Shown here one piece after another: positions 24,576 to 36,246 of a DNA stretch of 64,000 nt. The stretch covers positions 6,014,001 through 6,078,000 of the forward strand of contig OY783214.1 in assembly GCA_963678705.1 (NCBI GenBank). The letters are read 5' to 3'. Origin of the DNA: Panorpa germanica. Taxonomy: Eukaryota > Arthropoda > Insecta > Mecoptera > Panorpidae. A model generated the notes under the pieces. That model had not been told where the DNA came from. It ran no database searches and worked only from the letters and a program-made list of their open reading frames with translations. The position numbers were made by a program, and so were the translations under genes. How positions within the stretch are numbered: position 1 is the first letter of the stretch; each line of letters begins with the position of its first letter.

Positions 24576-25176
24576 CGAGGCATGTTTTTTAAGTAAGTAC
24601 CGTTTTGCGTTTCCGCCTTTGCAGCGCTACGGTCGGCGTTCCGCGCATGCGCGCTGGTTACCTACATCTCTTTTCTACGCACTGACGCCATTACAGTCTG
24701 ATTCTTCATTGTATACGTTGTTTACTGAGTGTTTAAGATGCCTCCGACAATCGTGAGTCCCACCGATTGTGAAGTACGGGCTGTTATACGATTTCTTAGT
24801 GTTAAAGGCGTAAAACCGATCGATATTTATCGTGAGATCTGTGAAGTTTACGGACAAAACATTATGAGTGATGGAATGGTAAGGAAATGGGTGAGAGCAT
24901 TTAAACATGGCCGCACAAATGTGCATGATGAACGAAGTCAAAACAGTTGTGATACAGTGGTTAACAAGTCAGGCGGCAGAATTTTATGAGGAGGGTATTC
25001 AAAAACTGGTGCCACGTTATGACAAGTGCCTCAATATTCACGGAAATTGAGAAATTGAGAATTCAAATATGTAGAAAAGTAGATTAAGGTACAGGCTTTC
25101 ATGTAAAAATTATTGCGATATCTTTGCACGTCTTTTTTTAATTCCAAAACGGTACTTACTTAAAAAACACGCCTCG
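24576..25176 (+). mobile_element. Internally deleted mariner element
   Basis: 601 bp bounded by TA on both sides (24574-24575 and 25177-25178). The ends are inverted repeats of about 32 bases with one mismatch, starting CGAGGCATGTTTTTTAAGTA at the left and CGAGGCGTGTTTTTTAAGTA reversed from the right. It holds the N terminus of a mariner transposase and a short C-terminal piece. It lies inside the 4.9-kb intron of the adhesion gene, same strand. Confidence 0.92.
24738..25050 (+). pseudogene. Truncated mariner transposase
   Basis: From the ATG at 24738 the frame reads MPPTIVSPTDCEVRAVIRFL, then a helix-turn-helix region ending MVRKWVRAFKHGR and NVHDERSQN. This is the HTH_48-type DNA-binding N terminus of mariner transposases. 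At about 24960 it jumps to C-terminal sequence, QAAEFYEEGIQKLVPRYDKC and LNIHGN, in a different frame (24970-25050, stop TGA at 25048). Everything carrying the catalytic D,D34D triad is deleted, so it cannot transpose itself. An intact relative could mobilise it through the preserved ends. GTG at 24729 is not the start. Confidence 0.85.
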
Positions 25177-27227
25177 TATTACAAATTAATTGAATTATAT
25201 TTTGAATTAATTGAAGAAAAATGTAACAAAGTTATATTACGTTTCAATGAATAAAAATGTAACGTGCGATAAAATTTTGTATATAACATAATACATGAAA
25301 TATAAGTAATAATTTTGTAATTTCTTTAAGGGCGTTCGTTAATATTAGACACTTTTTCAAAAGCTCTTTTTAGGGGTTAAGTGTCGTTTACATAAAGTTT
25401 TACATACATATGAGGTACATGTTTTGTATTTAGCGGAATGCAGCGTTTTTTAATCCATTGGGAATAAAACTCCGTCTAAAAGTCTATTTGCGTCAAGTTC
25501 ATATAATCGAATTTAATTTCCGTTGTCGTCAGACAAATAGCTCGGTAAATACACAAATAATTCAAAGCTATTGGATTTCTCAATGTGCGTTGAGAATGTC
25601 TCAAGATAACACTAAAACACTTAGAAATTATCATGCCTTTAAACAGATCCTTACGTAAAAGCTTTTGAAAATTTTAAAACTAAACTGAATCTCATAATAA
25701 TTTACGGAATATTACTTAGTGTAGAAAACTTTAAATAAAATTAATTCTATTATCTTTAAATCTTAATATTTCTTTGTGGTAAAATAACTATTTGATTTAA
25801 AAAAAATTATTTTAAAAAATTTCTAAAATAATAATTTACAAAATATATATAAATGTAAATGCAAAACAAAATTAAACAACATACAATGTGGGAGTCGGGG
25901 AGAGTTGAAGTAGCCATTAATTTTTTCTTTTTTCCTTTCTCCTGACATTTAACCTGTATTCCTTTTGATAACTCCTGTCAAAAAGATTTATTATACTTTT
26001 TAAAAGTCAGTTGAAAATCATGATTAACATGAGAAACCAAACAAAAACGCAACTTTGCATTTATTTATTTCTTGTTAACATCTGTGATTCTTGTATATAC
26101 GAGTATATATATAAATATAAGACATTTTAGGAATTGTAAATTTTTAATCAAACTTATGTGTTGCTTTTGAAATCAAAAACTTTTATTTTAGTAATTTACA
26201 TACACATTATAATTACACTGTTTAACTTAAATCATACTATCCTATCTGAAATCAAAGAAACGACATTTAAAGTTTATTATTTAAATTGTCAACTCCTTTG
26301 TATCTAATTTTATAATACTTAATATTATACACACGTCAGTTCTGTGAGTTCTGTCAGCTACAAATATCAACTTTGTTGGCTGTTGGCACACATTACAATG
26401 AAAGTAGCTATAACTAATATATTCCGTTAGCTCATCTGACCAGAATTCAGTTGTAATATCTTTGGTCGTCTTACCAACTAAAGAAATATAATTTCTTTAA
26501 TATATATATACATATATATCAATAATAATCTATTAAGTGTATAGTAATACTTTAAATATAGTAATCTTGTTAAATTTAGTATAAAAGATAATCGTAAAGG
26601 CTTTATATGGATACATAGCACACGCCTTATGACTTAACACGACGAGTAAGAAATACGATCTTTATCACTTTAACATCTCTCATCCAGCATCCAGCATCAG
26701 AGAAGGCGTGTAACGCCTTTAACCATATTTAGGTTTACGATCTAGACTATTTCGCACTAACAAAAAATATTATTTGTATCCATAACATTTGATATTATTC
26801 TTTTTAACGTTTTCAATTCATCGGAGTGTGTAATAATGTAGGTGGAATATTGCGTCTATTACAAATAACAAAAACTGCATCGATAAAAATATTATTGTAC
26901 AATAATATCGATACTTTATTATTTATGTGCGCTAAAATTTTTCATACTTTGTTATATAATTTTTATAATTTTATTTTCGTTATTTACTGTTATCAATAAA
27001 ATTAAAATGTGATTAAATAAATAGGAAGTTATAAGTTGATAGACTAAAATTGCGTGCTTCGATGCGCAATAAAATTATTATATAACACTAAAATATTTAT
27101 TACAAGTAATAGCAGATTGTATATTAAGCCAGTAAGCTATTGCAGCTGCGAATAAGTTCTTCATTATTAGGAATAAATCAGTAAGAACATAACTAATAAT
27201 AATTATTATATATTCATCTTTGATTTC
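25177..27227. other. Intronic AT-rich stretch
   Basis: Part of the 4.9-kb intron. Only the 26330-26530 repeat fragment is recognised. Confidence 0.5.
26330..26530. repeat. Fragment related to the 245-792 element
   Basis: The segment reads CAGTTCTGTGAGTTCTGTCA, then ACAAATATCAACT and GTTGGC, and later ACCAACTAAAG followed by ATATAATTTCTTTA. These blocks occur in the same order at about 480-650 inside the long-TIR element, with a different middle. The inverted arms are absent, so it is a fragment or a diverged relative. Confidence 0.5.
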
Positions 27228-27319
27228 ATATCAGAACTGGGATAGTAATTTTATTTCCACATCAGAAGTGGGATAGGTTAATTGTTTATACATCAGAAGT
27301 GGGACAGTAATCTCATTTC

Positions 27320-27325
<6 letters not shown>
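27228..27325. repeat. Three-unit minisatellite
   Basis: Three tandem units, each containing CATCAGAA[C/G]TGGGA[T/C]AG followed by TAATTTTATTTC-like spacer, start near 27232, 27261 and 27292. The unit is about 30 bases. It runs directly into an (AT)n tract. Confidence 0.8.

Positions 27326-27361
<36 letters not shown>
27326..27361. repeat. (AT)n microsatellite
   Basis: About 18 uninterrupted AT units next to the minisatellite. Confidence 0.9.
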
Positions 27362-27362
<1 letters not shown>

Positions 27363-27369
27363 TTGTTCT

Positions 27370-27660
27370 AAACTGTTAAAATGATACGAATTAAAAGAAA
27401 AATGTTGGTTTCGAACTTGCCAACGTGGCACCTAAATAATTCAGGGTAAGTGGGTAGATAAGAGATGACTCTGTCGGTGTGAAACGCTTATGTGTGTTAC
27501 CCGCTGGCATCTAGGGGTGTTCTGAAGGGTGAAACAATAATATTAGGCTGGTAGCTAACTTGCGTAGGATAGGGATCGCCAACCAAAGACCAAATGGGTG
27601 GGAAAGGTACAATCGGATTCACTTGTCCGTGGGATGGACAACACGCTTGTAAATTGATAA
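27370..27660. other. Unassigned GC-richer island in the intron
   Basis: Contains the palindrome GCCAACGTGGC-like and GGGTGGGAAAGG. No open frame of note. It may be an old repeat. Confidence 0.3.
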
Positions 27661-27769
27661 TATAAATTTCTTGATTTTGTTCTTCTGAAAATCTTTTTCT
27701 TTTTTTTTTTTTGATTTATATTTTATGTTTTACTTTATCAGAAATAATTCTTTATCTGTCGCGTGTTAG

Positions 27770-28109
27770 ATACTTTTATAAAGGGGATTTTGGGGGTGCG
27801 TTTTATGGTCAAGGTCGATTCTCTTCCGCCACCATTTTGATTTTCCTGTTGTTTGTCAGTTCATATTTGATAATTGTGGAGAGTCGTTGATAACTATTTA
27901 TTATGGAGCAGCTAACCTCTCAACAACGTGTTGAAGTTATTAATACATTTCAATTAAATTTAATTTTTAATAAGCGTTATTTGCCTATTTCTTTGAGGAT
28001 GTTTAAATGCAATGCTGTAATATTTACTGGTGGTCGCTATCCTAACATGTTGGAACACGTTCTACTGCCACACCACAAATGGTATTACATCACATGCAGG
28101 TCGTGTTAA
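27770..28109 (+). pseudogene. Internally deleted Tc1/mariner-like transposase
   Basis: The frame starts at the ATG at 27903 with MEQLTSQQRVEVINTFQ, the start of the insect transposon helix-turn-helix family often labelled DUF4817, preceded by a leader-like region. After about 17 residues it passes to LRMFKCNAVIFTGGRYPNML, then EHVLLPHHKW, which resembles transposase C termini (CxxxIxxxGGHxxxxL). The central catalytic part is missing. The stop at 28107-28109 falls on the edge of the next element. Terminal inverted repeats were not located. Confidence 0.6.
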
Positions 28110-28456
28110 GCCGGCTCCAGACGATGCGATGAACGTTTGATTCAAATGCGTGAGTCAAATATAGGAAGATTGACATGGCAAGTTTCCTACTACAAGGTGG
28201 AACGAATGTTTAATAATTTTTTTTATATTATTAACACTGACACTGCTTAACAAAATCTTTCAAAAATAAAGAAACTTTCAAGTATTAAACCTTCCTTTGT
28301 TGGACGATTCGTGCAGCAGTACTTGTAGTAGGACACATTACATGTGAGCAGTAATTGGACACACTTAGTTCTGGCATCGATTACACGATTCGTCTAACCA
28401 TCAAGCGTCCAACGTTGGAAGGTGATCGTAGTATCGTTTAATACCGGCTTAACACG
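28102..28456. mobile_element. ~350-bp MITE with TTAAGCCGG ends
   Basis: The left CGTGTTAAGCCGGCTC is mirrored by GCCGGTATTAAACGAT read inwards from the right, with CGTGTTAA outside both. TTAA at both ends suggests a piggyBac-type target duplication, though CGTG also matching could mean the TIR is longer. No ORF. It supplies the stop codon and the final bases of the transposase relic to its left. Confidence 0.6.
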
Positions 28457-29047
28457 TGAACTAGACTGTTTGAACTATTATAAACCAGCTGAGCATTAAC
28501 AATTTAGTTTGGCATCGCGTTTTCTTGTCTCTCTTTGTGACTTTCTAAATAAATATAGAAAGTCGATGATATGAATATATGAAATGGGTAAATTAGCTGG
28601 AACTTATTGGATATTTTTATAAGAATCAATCCGGAAATTTTTGACTATATAATTGGGGCGCTACGAGCCCTAAAAACAATTTACCCTATAAATAAAATTA
28701 ATTCTATTGTATGCTATTATCATTGTATTATGCTTATTATATTATGTTTTATTATCCACTTCGAATTAATATTTAGGGTGTTTCAGTGAAAGTAAAATGT
28801 TTTAACTCCTTTATTCCATTCTATTGTACACCTATCCCACGTTCATACGCTTATACGCCTACCTTTCCTTTACTATATACTCGTGCGGTAGTTAAACTTT
28901 CCAACAAGGGTACATTCGTTCATCAAGACAACCACCCCTAGCCTACCCAACACAACCCCATGCTGTTGTACCATGATATAATTTTATCATTGCACAAGAC
29001 TTATTTTCAGTTTAGGTTTCATTTGTAATTATTATGTACTTCAACAG

Positions 29048-29152
29048 GGAGAGGTGGAAAATCTTACAAAAGCATCAAAAACAAAGGACATCCTGAGAAT
29101 CAAGTAATCGGAGATTTTGGGGTTGAAGAATGGAAAGAGGCCGGCAAGGAAG
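29048..29152 (+). CDS. DIP/lachesin-like Ig protein, charged linker exon
   Basis: A 105-bp phase 1-1 exon follows TTCAACAG and precedes the donor GTCAGC. In the frame set by the preceding exon it is fully open and encodes a hydrophilic 35-residue stretch: GRGGKSYKSIKNKG, then HPENQVIGDFG, then VEEWKEAGKE. It has no Ig signature or membrane segment, so it extends the juxtamembrane stalk between the last Ig domain and the C-terminal anchor signal. The intron before it is 4,936 bp and holds a mariner and other repeats. Because it is symmetric, it may be an alternative cassette. Exon status rests on splice sites, frame and base composition, not on a recognised domain. Confidence 0.8.
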
Positions 29153-29805
29153 GTCAGCAACTAGTTATTCTATTGGTTTAAATCTCGAGAGTTTATTTTT
29201 ACTACACACTTTAGAATTCATTGCACTATTGTTAAATGTGTTGAGCATGATTTGATTTTATTGAGTAATACTTTTATTAAATTAGTTCATTAATTTCAGA
29301 AAAATTTATTGCTGACGCTGAAAGAAATGATTTAAATGTCGCAATATCATTTCGCAAAGAAAGTGTATGATGTTTTCAGATTGCTTCTAGCGCGGGACTA
29401 TTTTTATAAAATCTAACATATTTAAACTTTATTAACTAGACTGTTGCAATCTAGTTCATATTAAAAATGATTTAAGATATTTTCTAAAAATAATAATAAT
29501 AATATAGACTTTAATATATGATGGTCACACATATAAAGCAGAATATTTTAATACAGATATATTGGAGTGCATTATTTTTCTACAAATTTTCTTCAAAAGA
29601 AATACATTTTCACAATCGGATAGGAAGTTTTTTGATTCTTTCATGGAAACCTAATTGCACAAGATGTGTTAGACTGCAGTGTCGTCCCCAAATCTTTTTC
29701 ATCCTAATGCCTCCTTCTTTTATGTAAGACTAAATAATAAATTGAATATATTACAACTTAGAAAATATATGTAATTATATAAACGTAATTAATGTTTGAT
29801 TCGGT

Positions 29806-30053
29806 AAAGTAGCGTGCCTTAGACGAGCCCCGTATAAAATTTTGCGGGGGGGCCCAAATGATGGAAGGGAACAAAAACGCTCGCATTGAATTAAAATAAT
29901 TATATATTGCTTATACGTTATTACTTACAATTTATACTCCTAGGAACTAACCTAAGTATGGCATAAGAGTTTAAGTGAGATTGTGACATTTTTTCGAATT
30001 CCGGGGGCCCCGTACCCTTAAAGGGTAGATACGGCGGCAGCTATGCCACAGAT
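29806..30053. mobile_element. hAT-type MITE, approximate limits
   Basis: The left AGCGTGCCTTAGACGAGCCC and GCGGGGGGGCCC, and the right GGGGGCCCCGTACCC and GCGGCAGCTATGCCACA, form the GC-rich collars seen in the 9350-9709 element. End bases are diverged and a target duplication was not resolved. Intronic. Confidence 0.5.
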
Positions 30054-31479
30054 TTGAATAAATCTCAACTCTTGGTTACATTTTAAATTATTAATATTAT
30101 TTATTATTACATACTTTATTTTAAAAATAATTATGTATTAAAAAATGTTCGATTCTCATGCCAGTGTTATATTTACAAGTATTCAAATATCTTTTGAAAG
30201 TATCTATTGAAAGACGCGAGACGTTTAATAAAATGATTTTAAAATCGAACAAAAACCCCTCTGCCGGAATATTACCTGAACATATACGTGTACAAATGGT
30301 TACCCTGTTTTGTTCAACTATTTATATATCTGAATATCAGTCTATTTATCTTATTTATCATTTTCAATAATTGTTTAACATCAAAGAAGTATTTTATCTT
30401 CATTTCCTAACGATAAACATTTCGAACAACAGCCATTCCCTATTCCTCTTATCCCATATCTTATTCCTTTGTTACGTCGCTTAGGGATATGGCACAGACA
30501 CACTGTCACGTGACATGTGTGACGCAGTTTTTCCACTTTTCCCCCTGATGAACACTTTAGCTCGTATACAGCTCTCAGTTCGTTTGTCGTTTCACTTTAC
30601 AGGGAAATGCGGTTCCCCACACCTACTAAAGACAGGGGCTTTGAGTTTTCCACGCAGTTTCTCCATTTCCCACAACGCATAACTGATATTTTCTTCACTA
30701 TTTTACTGTTCACATACGTATGTGTATGCATGCAACGGGGGGCGGGGTGGGGAAATGCACGGGGAATTTGGGATTTATATTTTGTATTTTAGTTCTTAAA
30801 GTTGGTCTTGACGCCCCTTTTATAAAGATTTAAGGGTGTTGATTTTTTAAATAAATTACGAGAAAATGTATTGAAATATCACTCTCTGATTATTTATTTA
30901 TTACCGCTGGGAAAACGGCTATACTCTAAGTGTTACATTATTTCCTACAATGCCTTAAATCTCCTGGAAAATGTGTTGGGAAATAAGAAAATTCAGTAAG
31001 TACGTAAAAGATACTCGTACAATTCTTATTGCTTCGACGGCTTAAGTTTAAATAAATGATTCAGAGAATGAACAGTTCAAAATCATTCATTTCTGTGAAT
31101 CTAGCTGTCTGACTATACTCGTACAAAGGGATTAGATACGTCATTATCTTATTTCTATCGATATATAAATAAATATATGTAAACTCGTATACATATATCG
31201 ATATAAGTTATGATAAAATTCGAAACTGATAAAATATATTAAAATATAAATATATAAACAAATTTTTACGATATATTTGTATAAGAACCAAAGGTATACG
31301 GTTTTTATGACAAAACATTTCACAGTTTATGATATTTGGGTACTGAACTAGACTTCATAAAGGCTAAATTCAATAGAAATGCCGTGCCTGGGCCTATAAA
31401 GAATTCCTCAAAGAGCAATTCAGTGACAGAGGGCGACATGATAGCAAAAAGCACCTTACAATAAAATTCGCAACGATCG

Positions 31480-31480
<1 letters not shown>
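30054..31480. other. Intronic stretch with a GC/CpG-rich patch
   Basis: Part of the 6.9-kb intron. About 30430-30780 is GC-richer and has GCATGCAACGGGGGGCGGGG. A short open frame at 30607-30792 is not recognised. Confidence 0.4.

Positions 31481-31482
<2 letters not shown>

Positions 31483-31555
<73 letters not shown>
31483..31555. repeat. (AT)n microsatellite
   Basis: About 36 uninterrupted AT units in the last intron of the adhesion gene. Confidence 0.95.
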
Positions 31556-31559
<4 letters not shown>

Positions 31560-32203
31560 TATTATTACTGACAAATGAAACACGTATATATGTGTTCAAT
31601 TTAATTAATATTTTAATAAGCTCTTTAAATTTTTAATCCGCATATATGACCTTATTATTTAAGGCTACTTAAACAAAAACTCTATATAAAATTTTAAGAG
31701 ATTATACAGTACCCGACAAATATTTGGGGCATCGTGTAAGCCTACAAACAAATGGTACAACCCTTAATAGTAAAGATTATTTATGATTAGTAGTAGAAAT
31801 ATTGCGATAAATTCGATAAAATTATTAGATTTTTCAGCCTTCTCTATTATTTGCCGATAAGATAAATACGTTTAGCATGGAAGAATTTATGTTTATATAA
31901 TATACATTGCAAAAACAACCTACAGAATGTATAGACTTAGTCTTATGGTTTCTTTCAAATCTAAAATTAGTTATAATCAGTTAACAACATAAAGAGCTTT
32001 ATTCTATCATTAAAGTTTTGAGGCTTAAATAGTAAACTTTACGTAAAGCTAAAAGATACTCTTCATTTATTTGAAACCTTTAATGCGATTATTAATAGAG
32101 ACTTTATAGTAAAATTAGTGATGTATTAGAACAAGTATAATATTTAAATAGATGTACAGTAATAACATAGAAGTATAGAAAAACTAAACTTCCCGAGTAG
32201 AAT

Positions 32204-32390
32204 TTTCCAAGTAAACAATTTGGTGAAGTGTTTTGTTGAATTCCTACAGGTACAGTGGTTTCGCCATTTGTTGTCAATAAAATAGACATTTCCAATGAAT
32301 GACTGTGAGAAACTGAACTCTTTCATGACAAAAATATGATACGCTTCTTTATTATGATGTCAAAGTTAATCCTTTGAAGCTTATTGCCTA
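32204..32390 (-). repeat. Unnamed dispersed repeat, copy 1 of 4
   Basis: Shares CAGTGGTTTCG, AATAAAATAGACATTTC and GACTGTGAGAAACTGAACTC with 45775-46010, 50092-50485 and 59436-59700, all in the same orientation. On the minus strand it reads through parts of an open frame (FSFSQSF; SILLTTNGETT; SPNCLLG) also seen in the others, with frameshifts. Family unknown. Confidence 0.6.
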
Positions 32391-32425
32391 CTTAGGCAGA
32401 TTGCTGAAACAATAGGAGAAATAAA

Positions 32426-32443
32426 AAAAAAAAAAAAAAAAAG
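32426..32443. repeat. Poly(A) tract
   Basis: Uninterrupted A run of about 18. No associated retrotransposon body recognised. Confidence 0.6.
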
Positions 32444-33786
32444 TTAATCTAAAATGTTTGTTGTGTTGTCTTAGACGTTGCAACGCTCTGAAGATATTCT
32501 TGTTAGGCATAGCATAAGTCCTGATAATGTGCTGGTAGAAAATATAACTTAGACCTCCTTTTTGTAACTTTTTTTAAGCGATTTTCTTAAAGACTTATAT
32601 TTCCTAACTTAAGCTACTTCAGTTTACCTATTGGGCAAGCCTTATGAGCATTAAGTTGAGGCCTTATCCCGGGAAGAATATGAACCTTGTAATTAGCTTG
32701 TAGCAAACTACTAAGTGTGAACCTTGCATTGCAAGACAATTCTCTACCTTGGATATGATATTTCATTATTTGGGCATGATTCTTTTAGCTTTATAATGGG
32801 CAAACTTATTAAGCACTAACAAGGGCACTAATAAGGGTATTTCGAGCAGAATTTCTACTCTGGCCTTGATTGATTTTATACCATTTTTGACATAACTATT
32901 AAAGCAAGTTAAATCTATGAATGTTACTACATCATTTCATACAACAATACATTTTTAAGCATAAATAAAAGCTCTTTAAGTGCAATCAAGATTTTTCGAA
33001 TCACGCTTAAATTTACCTAACAAATTACCCTACTTATATTCCACTTTTTTTCATAAAAACTCATCAATTTCATCTTGACTATAGAACAATAATTTCGCTT
33101 TACAAGGGATTTTCTATTATTAAAAAAATAAATCAAAAGTATAATTCTGTAAATTTTTGTAAGAAAATAAAAAAAAAATATTTTTGAACCCTCTATAAAT
33201 GAAGACTTTTGATACAATAAACTTATCAGAAAATGTGGAACAAACAGCGCCCCTGAATCAATCACTGACACTGCGACTCCTCTAAGTTACGACTCTCTCG
33301 CACGTGCCTTACCTCTCTCACACTCCTACTCTATCTACCTATTTCACCTCACACCGTTTACTGTTGGAATATGCTTTATTCTTCACCAACTACCCCACCC
33401 CCCACCATACCTCTTCACCCTGTTACCCTTTCCATAAACACAATGCATGCTCACGCTCGTACCGTACATAAATCCTACAAGAAATGTTCATGTCTTTTGT
33501 GAATATATACCATAATAGGGATAGCATCTGCTTACCAAGGAACAACAGACTATCTGAAAGATACTATTGTATTGGTACCGTGAAATTCCATATCAAGATC
33601 TGTCCTGTTGTATACAAGGTGGTACAAAAAACTGAATATCTACTGTTAACAAATTATTGTAGTTCAATGGTACACCGCATGGAAAAAACTATGCCCACTT
33701 GGAAAATTCCAAAAAAACGGCAATGAAGAATTTCATTTGGAGCTATGCAGTTAAAACCCTTAATAGTAGTGGACTTTAAATAGATC

Positions 33787-34221
33787 AAGGCCGTTTGCAC
33801 TCGGGTCGACTGATTGCAACGAAGTCCCGCAACGAAGTTTCCAACGAAAACGAAAAACGAAGCGTGTTTCATGACTCTATAGAATTTTTAACAATGGCAT
33901 AAACGGAGATTTCTCTGTGTCGTATTCTGAGGTATTTGTATGTATGTATGTATTTAAATACTTTTGAATAGTATTTATGCACATCTCTGCTCATGATGTC
34001 ACCATCAATAGCATGCAACATAATTGCTCTGCGACCAAGAAGCACAGTCGCCCAAAACGTGTTCAAAACAAGTTTGAAATCAGTTTAGTTTCATTCGTGC
34101 CGTGTGTCTCTCACTCGTATACACGTGCATTCTCTCACTAACAACACTGTTGCATTCTCATTCGATTCGGGCAGATTCGGGGCTCGCGTTTGCAATCAGT
34201 CGACCCATGTGCGGAAGGCCT
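33787..34221. mobile_element. 435-bp MITE with ~35-bp inverted ends, copy 1
   Basis: The left AAGGCCGTTTGCAC and GGGTCGACTGATTGCAA is mirrored by AGGCCTTCCGCACATGGGTC and GACTGATTGCAAACG read from the right. The interior shares CTCTATAGAATTTTTAACAA, TATGTATGTATTTAAA and CTAACAACAC with the copy at 38981-39467. Short frames inside are not real. Intronic. Confidence 0.75.
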
Positions 34222-36097
34222 AAGAATATTGATACAAAAACGCAAATACAAAAAATAAAATAAAACGTAAAATGTCTGCGGTAGTTTCCGTTCCGTTTCC
34301 GGTTATTATTTATTCCGTTTTACGAATAAATTACAAAATGTTTAATAATAATATCTTAGGTAAAATTAGTACGAGTTATAACGTAGTACGTAAAATGGTT
34401 TTTAAATATGTTTTATAAATTGGAGTATGGTCTATTCCGTGCAAGTATTACACCATTACAAATTAGAACCAAACCCGTATTAAATTCATACACCTATAAT
34501 TAATTATTTTCTATGATTAGGGGATACAGTATTTAATTAATTTGTCATATTTTGACAGTCTTACAACTTCTTATTATAATAACAGAACTCCCCCCTATTT
34601 ACCCCTTTCTATGTGTTAACTATCTCATATTTACTGTCATTTATATTTAGGCAATTTCAAAAGAAAATTCCAAGAAGTACGAGAATTCCCTCGGTTTTGA
34701 TACTGAAATGAAGGCATCGTACCTATGTGCATAACAAGCTAGAAACAATAACCTTTATATATATTTCTATAGCAAAATGTTAATTAATAATGATGGCGAT
34801 GTTATTAATTACTACTAATTGTAAAATAAATAAGAAATAGCGTTTACAACTAAGGAATTGCAAAAACTGTAAAATCAATGGAAACTAATTTATTTTAATT
34901 ACGTTTCTTTTTAAAAACTTGTTCTCTACTTACTAATATACAAATATTTTATATTGTCATACTTTTGAAATATTCATTTGAGGTTAGTAGAACATTTGAA
35001 GTGAAACTTCGCACACCGCATGATATGTTTTAAGGGCTTATTTATATACAGTTATTAGGCCCAAAAAAACCGATTTTTTAAGAATTTTTCCTGGGAAGAC
35101 TTTTAAATGTATTATTGTAAAAATTTGTAGAAATATTACAGTAACTTTTAACTGTATTTTAAAATTTTTATATCTCCCGGAGCCCCTCTCAAAAAAGGCA
35201 TCTTGCGGTGGGCACGATATCTCTGGACTGAATCATCTAAAATGAAAAAACCAAACGGATCTCGTTAAAGTAATGTATATTCTAGTAATTCATCAAAGGA
35301 ATAAGCAAAATAAATTTTTTTTAAAAAATGGCTGCTTCTCAAAGAAGAAAATCGATTTCTGACCAAAATATTGGCATTAAATTGTTTATAAAAAATAAAA
35401 TATTTATCGGTGAGAAAAAACCTTCGATTAATTACTAAACAATATACTTAAGAAACTTGTGTCAAAATTTGAGACTGATCGGTTCAGCCGTTTCTGAGAA
35501 ATCTTGGTCACCGATTTAAAAAAAAACAGTTTTCAGAAAAACGCATTTTAAATTTCAAAAGCACAATTAGCATTTGTCTTCCCCTCTCTTCCACACGTTT
35601 GATACTAACAAGTCGGACCTGTAGACACTTACCTTTACGATACATTCCTCGGTATTAGCGTGTTATTTGGGTGAAAAGCTTTACATTTAAAATCTATATT
35701 TCCAAATTTATTGTTCTCTAATAAATCACACCGTTATGCTGCGAATGATCATGTATTTCTTATATTTACGAATACCATGTAATATATATCGTTATTACAA
35801 AGTTACCTCTAAATAAGCTAATATATATTACTTGCGTCACCGTCACAATGTGACCTCCTTTCGTACATCGAATACGAAAGCACGAATACCACTACTAACT
35901 AGTAAAGTTACATTCAAATATTCTGATTAAGGCTTCTGCTTCCAACATATATTAAACCACAAAATTAGAATCAAATACACACACGAATAATATGTTTCTA
36001 TGTGTGTGTGTATCGTATACATATATTCATACTCATACCCTATAAATTAACCTTTTAAAATCATATTTTGCTTTAATGTGGATTCATTTGTTTTCAG
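34222..36097 (+). other. Rest of the last intron
   Basis: AT-rich. About 35030-35560 looks like transposon body (GAGACTGATCGGTTCAGCCG) without ends; nothing else seen. Confidence 0.45.
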
Positions 36098-36246
36098 AAT
36101 ACAACATGGGCGACTACACGCTGCCGTCAAGGGGCCCACCACCTATTCGTCATCCCCCAGGGGCGTTCCACAACGTCGCTGCTCGCCAGGTGATCACACT
36201 ACCGACCGTGCTGTTGATGTTAGCTGTGTGCTGTGTTTTCAGATGA
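36098..36246 (+). CDS. DIP/lachesin-like Ig protein, last exon with GPI-anchor signal
   Basis: The last coding exon follows TTTGTTTTCAG and ends at a TGA. In the frame carried from 29152 it reads EYNMGDYTLPSRGPPPIR, HPPGAFHNVAARQ, then a hydrophobic tail VITLPTVLLMLAVCCVFR before the stop. A proline-rich spacer followed by a C-terminal hydrophobic segment with almost nothing after it is how a GPI-anchor signal looks. DIP/lachesin/IgLON proteins are commonly GPI-linked, so I infer attachment to the outer leaflet with cleavage among small residues such as GAF or NVAA. A single-pass membrane form with a one-residue cytoplasmic tail is the alternative. The intron before it is 6,945 bp. The codon at 36243 is Arg, then TGA. 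Confidence 0.9.
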
